This document shows positions 60,846-64,000 of a stretch of DNA of 64,000 nt, one piece after another. A program made the translations under genes and the position numbers. A model generated the notes under the pieces. That model had not been told where the DNA came from. It saw only the letters and a program-made list of their open reading frames with translations, and searched no databases. Source of the stretch: Pachyseris speciosa (taxonomy: Eukaryota; Cnidaria; Anthozoa; Scleractinia; Pachyseridae); assembly GCA_016490735.1 (NCBI GenBank), contig JAEMWC010000014.1, positions 465,001 through 529,000 on the forward strand, in the 5' to 3' direction. Position 1 is the stretch's first letter, and each line of letters opens with the position of its first letter.

Positions 60846-62196
60846 TCAAAATGGCGACTGAAGAAAGTTTTGGCGCTGTCCCGTTGATGACGCAACACTG
60901 AGCATGCGTATTATGAGCAATGTCGTTTTGTGCACCAACTGCATTTCTAAGCTCAGGCTAAGCCCCGAGCAACAATAACATTTCTGCCCTGGACAGCGAT
61001 GGTGGTGAAAATTTTCTGTATTAAGGGCTTTCTCACATTTCAAACAAAAGTAGTGTCGAGCGAAATACCCTGTCAGCGATGTCAACACATCGTAATGGTT
61101 ATCATGCAATAACAAAATCAATTGCCTTTCTCTTTCACAGCCTTAATAAATAACAGCATTTCCATGATTAGCTGAAACGACAACGATTTGATATTGTATC
61201 AATGCGCTTTGAAATTGTTGAATCTCTTCTAGTCAAAAATCGCCAAATAGGAACACCAGCCAATTGGTGTAATTCACGTACTCTTTGCTCCTGCAAATAA
61301 CGGTCTTTTCTCATGTTTTCATAGTCTAGAAAACATTCATGCGTTTCGTCTTTGTGATGCCTGGCTATGGCTACAACAAGAGCGCGGGCGCAACATAGTT
61401 GATCCGTGTTGTTAATCTCTATAACAGAAAGTTTGTTTTTCACAATGTTTTGGTAATCGAGTGTGCCAAGCTTTCTTTTAGCGCTACCCCGAAACATTCG
61501 GATGTGCGTGACAGCTGACGTAAAAATGTCATCAGGATAAAATTCTTCGTTCGAATTCAGTATAGCACTGAGTTGATCGAGCAGTTTAATGGCGGGTTCA
61601 TTATTGCTTCGCCAATCGCGCACAGTCACTCGAAACGAAGTATAATTGTGGTGTAGCCTTTCAGATCCAAGGCAAATTTGCAAGTAGTCATCGGGATGCA
61701 TGCGATGAGAATATTGAATGATGACATCCCTCAGTGAAGCCATTAACTCCCGTCTAAATTCACCAGATGTGATATCCTCGTGTGGTTGCCATCGTAAGCG
61801 AAACGTGTCGCGCGAAATTCCGAACCGTTGGTTTGTCCTCTGGCGGAAGGGTTGTAAAGTCAATTTCAACTTACCGCCAGTTTGATAACGAAAGGTTTCC
61901 TCTGGGATATTAGCGAAAAGATTATCACTTTCTTCGTCAGAGGAAAAATAATTCTCGCTATCTGCATGGGATTGCTCGGGGATAAAATTCTTGATATCCT
62001 CGTGTGGTTGCCATCGTAAGCGAAACGTATCGCGCGAAATTTCGAACCGTTGGTTTGTCCTCTGGCGGAAGGGTTGTAAAGTCAATTTCACCTTACCGCC
62101 AGTTTGATAACAAAAGGTTTCCTCACGATTATCTCTTTCTTCTTCGTCGGAGGAAAAATAATTCTCGTTCTCTGCGTCTTCGCAGAAACTTTCCAT
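60846..62196 (-). pseudogene. N-terminal part of a third Polinton-type DNA polymerase
   Basis: ATG 62196 starts a 342-residue frame. An acidic block (ENYFSSDEE) and a following QTGGKxKLTLQPFRQRTNQR ... RDTFRLRWQPHED unit are present twice in tandem (about residues 12-70 and 82-143). Then come SHRMHPDDYLQICLGS, VIEINNTDQLCCARALVVAI and LHQLAGVPI. A frameshift near 61200 leads into ERQLILLLHDNHYDVLTSLT and HYFCLKCEKALN...CPGQKCYCC (61121-60846). The CCARALV and HDNHYDV blocks recur in Polinton/adintovirus polymerase N termini. No catalytic part is found. Confidence 0.55.
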
Positions 62197-63004
62197 GGCG
62201 ATTCAGAGCGATTTATTTGCTTCGCCTAGTGAGAGATTGCTGATTTAGGGTTTAAATACTAGTTAGTCTTAGTGGTTAAATACTAGTTACCAACCACGAA
62301 CAAACAGCGTTTTATGGACTATTATCACGTTGGAAACAGATTTTTTTTTCTTCAACAATCTTTCAATCGTCATAGTATGTTACGGACCATAACTCCATAG
62401 CTTCCCCGAAAATCATTATATAGTCAGTATATCGTCCGTAATAGAATCAAAATGAGTGTGAACACACAAACTCGCCATCTCTAAGTGATAATGTAAACAT
62501 TGCACATCAACTCCTACTATTGGTCTCTCCTGAAAAACAGAAATATATCTTCCGTTGGTCGGTGTATACTAATTTCCTCTGTTGCGATATATGTCTTAGA
62601 GTTAAAAAAAAAATAGACAAGTATATTATAGCTTTTTATCCCTCGTAGCTATTACAAAACAAACATTGGGAGTGTTGGTACGAAAGAAAACGAGACATAT
62701 ATCAGCATAGACATTTTGATAGTAGAACCGGTGATCTGGGGACGCACCAGTTTGGTGAAGACTTAGACAACAAATACTGAGACCAAATCTGATTGGAATA
62801 AATTTGGCCACCGAAGTGACATGTTTTATTACAAACAACAGACCAGACTGACGATAAACAATTAAGTCTTCAGCAACGGTGGGGCAGAAAAACCGCCACA
62901 AGCCACAAGAACGTGTGGCTGCCCCACGAAGTGGCCCGCAGAACTTTCGGTCGAGACTGGTTAAAGTGAGATAGATTGATAAATGAAAAAGATCGTGACG
63001 CTAA

Positions 63005-63383
63005 GATGCATCCCCTGCGTGAACATCGACGCCGTCACGGATCAAACAGCGGGTGTATATAGCAAGCTAAACATTTTAAAACGAGGAATATAACCAGAAA
63101 GTGACAGAGGCGACGCAGCCCCTGCGTGAACGTCAACACTATCTTGGAAAAGAGATCCGGCGAACCTAAAAGCAACTAAATGCGGTAAGTAAAATATTCA
63201 ATTGAACCAGAGCGTGACAGAGACGATGCAGCCCCTGCGTGAATATCAACTCCGGCACGCACTAGTGAACAATAAAAGAACCTAAACGAGTGGATTTTGC
63301 TTAAGACCCAAATGCATAATTTAAAAGTTAAGATTAAAGGATTAAGAGGAACGTCAAATCGGCGACGCAGCCCCTGTCTGAAC
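63005..63383 (+). repeat. Four copies of a GACGCAGCCCCTGCGTGAAC hairpin motif
   Basis: Copies at 63005, 63112, 63225 and 63364 (spacing 107, 113 and 139), each with CGCAG-CCC-CTGCG-type self-pairing and usually preceded by GTGACAGAG. They lie downstream of the recombinase gene, which reads leftward. Confidence 0.65.
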
Positions 63384-63552
63384 GTGAACGTTCCTGCGCA
63401 AAAAAGCGACATGTGATATGTGACGTAAGGAATTCTATCAGCTTTGAACACTCAACTTGGCGTGACTTAAGACATACGGAAAATAGCTAACATATTAACA
63501 AACATGTGGTAAATTGGCAAAGTGGAAGTCCACTATCTGACCCACTGCCAAT

Positions 63553-64000
63553 CTAGTTAGCCTGTGAAGAAGGAGGCCTAATGAACACTTTAAAGGCATC
63601 GGATTTCCATCGGCCAAGAGCACGAATTTGAGAGTCGGAAAAACCATTTTCCGCAGCGAGGCACGCCGCCCCGATACGAAAGCTATGACTCTTATATCGT
63701 GCAGTACCTAAGCCACAAAAAAATAAGCAACGATGCAGCACATTATTGAAGTGACTTACTGTGATAGGTCTGCCATCCATGTGGCAGAAAAGCGGATCCG
63801 AATGGTTACCGCGGCGTGCACAATACTGTAACATACATTGGACGGGACAAAGAGCGGGAGAGTCCTCCCGAGCGATTACTATGTCAAACGGGCGATTTGC
63901 CGTATTATGCTTGAAATGAGTGATAGTGATCTTCACAGAATGTATTTGTTCGTCATGCTTGAGGAAGCTTAAATTATCATATTGGATCACCATTCCGGAG
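63553..64000 (-). pseudogene. DIRS-type tyrosine recombinase, 5' end off window, catalytic Tyr to Phe
   Basis: C-terminal 146 residues in window: ALCPVQCMLQYCARRG, PLFCHMDGRPITVSHFNNVL, KSHSFRIGAACLAAENG with the HxxR pair, and LGRWKSDAFKVFIRPP, where this family normally has a tyrosine in place of the second Phe. TTC instead of TAC is a one-base change. The frame otherwise looks intact and ends near 63553. Site-specific recombination by the usual mechanism would not be possible. Confidence 0.75.

Overview
Host and overall nature. This is eukaryotic nuclear DNA, most likely from an anthozoan cnidarian (coral or anemone). The call is an inference from the mix of dispersed repeats, Penelope-like elements, Polintons and a DIRS-type recombinase, and from intron-like splice signals; no rRNA or host housekeeping gene fixes it. 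The window is a graveyard of nested mobile elements, and the most informative content is two different Polinton/Maverick (adintovirus-like) proviruses.

Polinton A (GC-rich, decayed) runs from before base 1 to about 46 kb in four pieces. Piece 1 (1-3765): B-family DNA polymerase (+) and integrase (-), tail to tail. Piece 2 (6375-10867): VLTF3-like factor (+), membrane protein (-), fibre (-), packaging ATPase (-), proline-rich protein (+). Piece 3 (32973-33425): the rest of the gene cut by Polinton B, plus a short ORF. Piece 4 (39963-46060): penton, basic protein, major capsid protein, pVI/pX-like protein, adenain-type protease, zinc ribbon, PLA2-domain protein, and a small paralogous family on the minus strand. 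Almost every A gene carries stops or frameshifts.

Polinton B (AT-rich, younger) is 10868-32972. It sits inside a gene of A, flanked by a 6-bp TACAGA duplication, and has terminal inverted repeats of about 280 bp that begin with a 72-bp perfect-looking hairpin. Its order is TIR, three large hairpins, polB(-), AT-hook zinc finger(-), integrase with chromodomain(-), PLA2 protein(-), zinc-ribbon coil(-), small ORF(-), protease(-), pVI/pX-like(-), MCP(-), basic protein(-), penton(-), three small proteins(-), then ATPase(+), collagen/phage-type fibres(+), a 117-aa ORF(+), membrane protein(+), VLTF3-like(-), TIR. The virion block is colinear with A. Eight virion-gene starts are preceded by TCTAA (one CCTAA) a few bases upstream of an ATATG start, while polB, the zinc finger and VLTF3 starts have a TATAG motif instead; this resembles early/late promoter classes.

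Other insertions. A CR1/L2-like LINE end interrupts A at 3766-6374 and itself holds an inverted Penelope-like element (3906-6283, 13-bp target duplication). A second inverted Penelope-like element (30802-32903, 12-bp duplication) lies in the right TIR of B. From 33.5 to 39.9 kb, A is split by host repeats: a Penelope fragment, a palindrome carrying a tRNA-like B box, a 1.46-kb TIR element, a hammerhead-bearing fragment and a 98-bp satellite. A 5.7-kb TIR transposon with GATC-rich subterminal arrays lies at 47534-53238.

From 53.2 to 64 kb the DNA is AT-rich host-like sequence with foldback elements, a 3-kb TIR transposon carrying a broken ORF, a remnant of a third Polinton-type polymerase N terminus (59.1-62.2 kb, minus), four copies of a small hairpin motif, and a DIRS-type tyrosine recombinase whose expected catalytic tyrosine is phenylalanine (63553 to the window edge).
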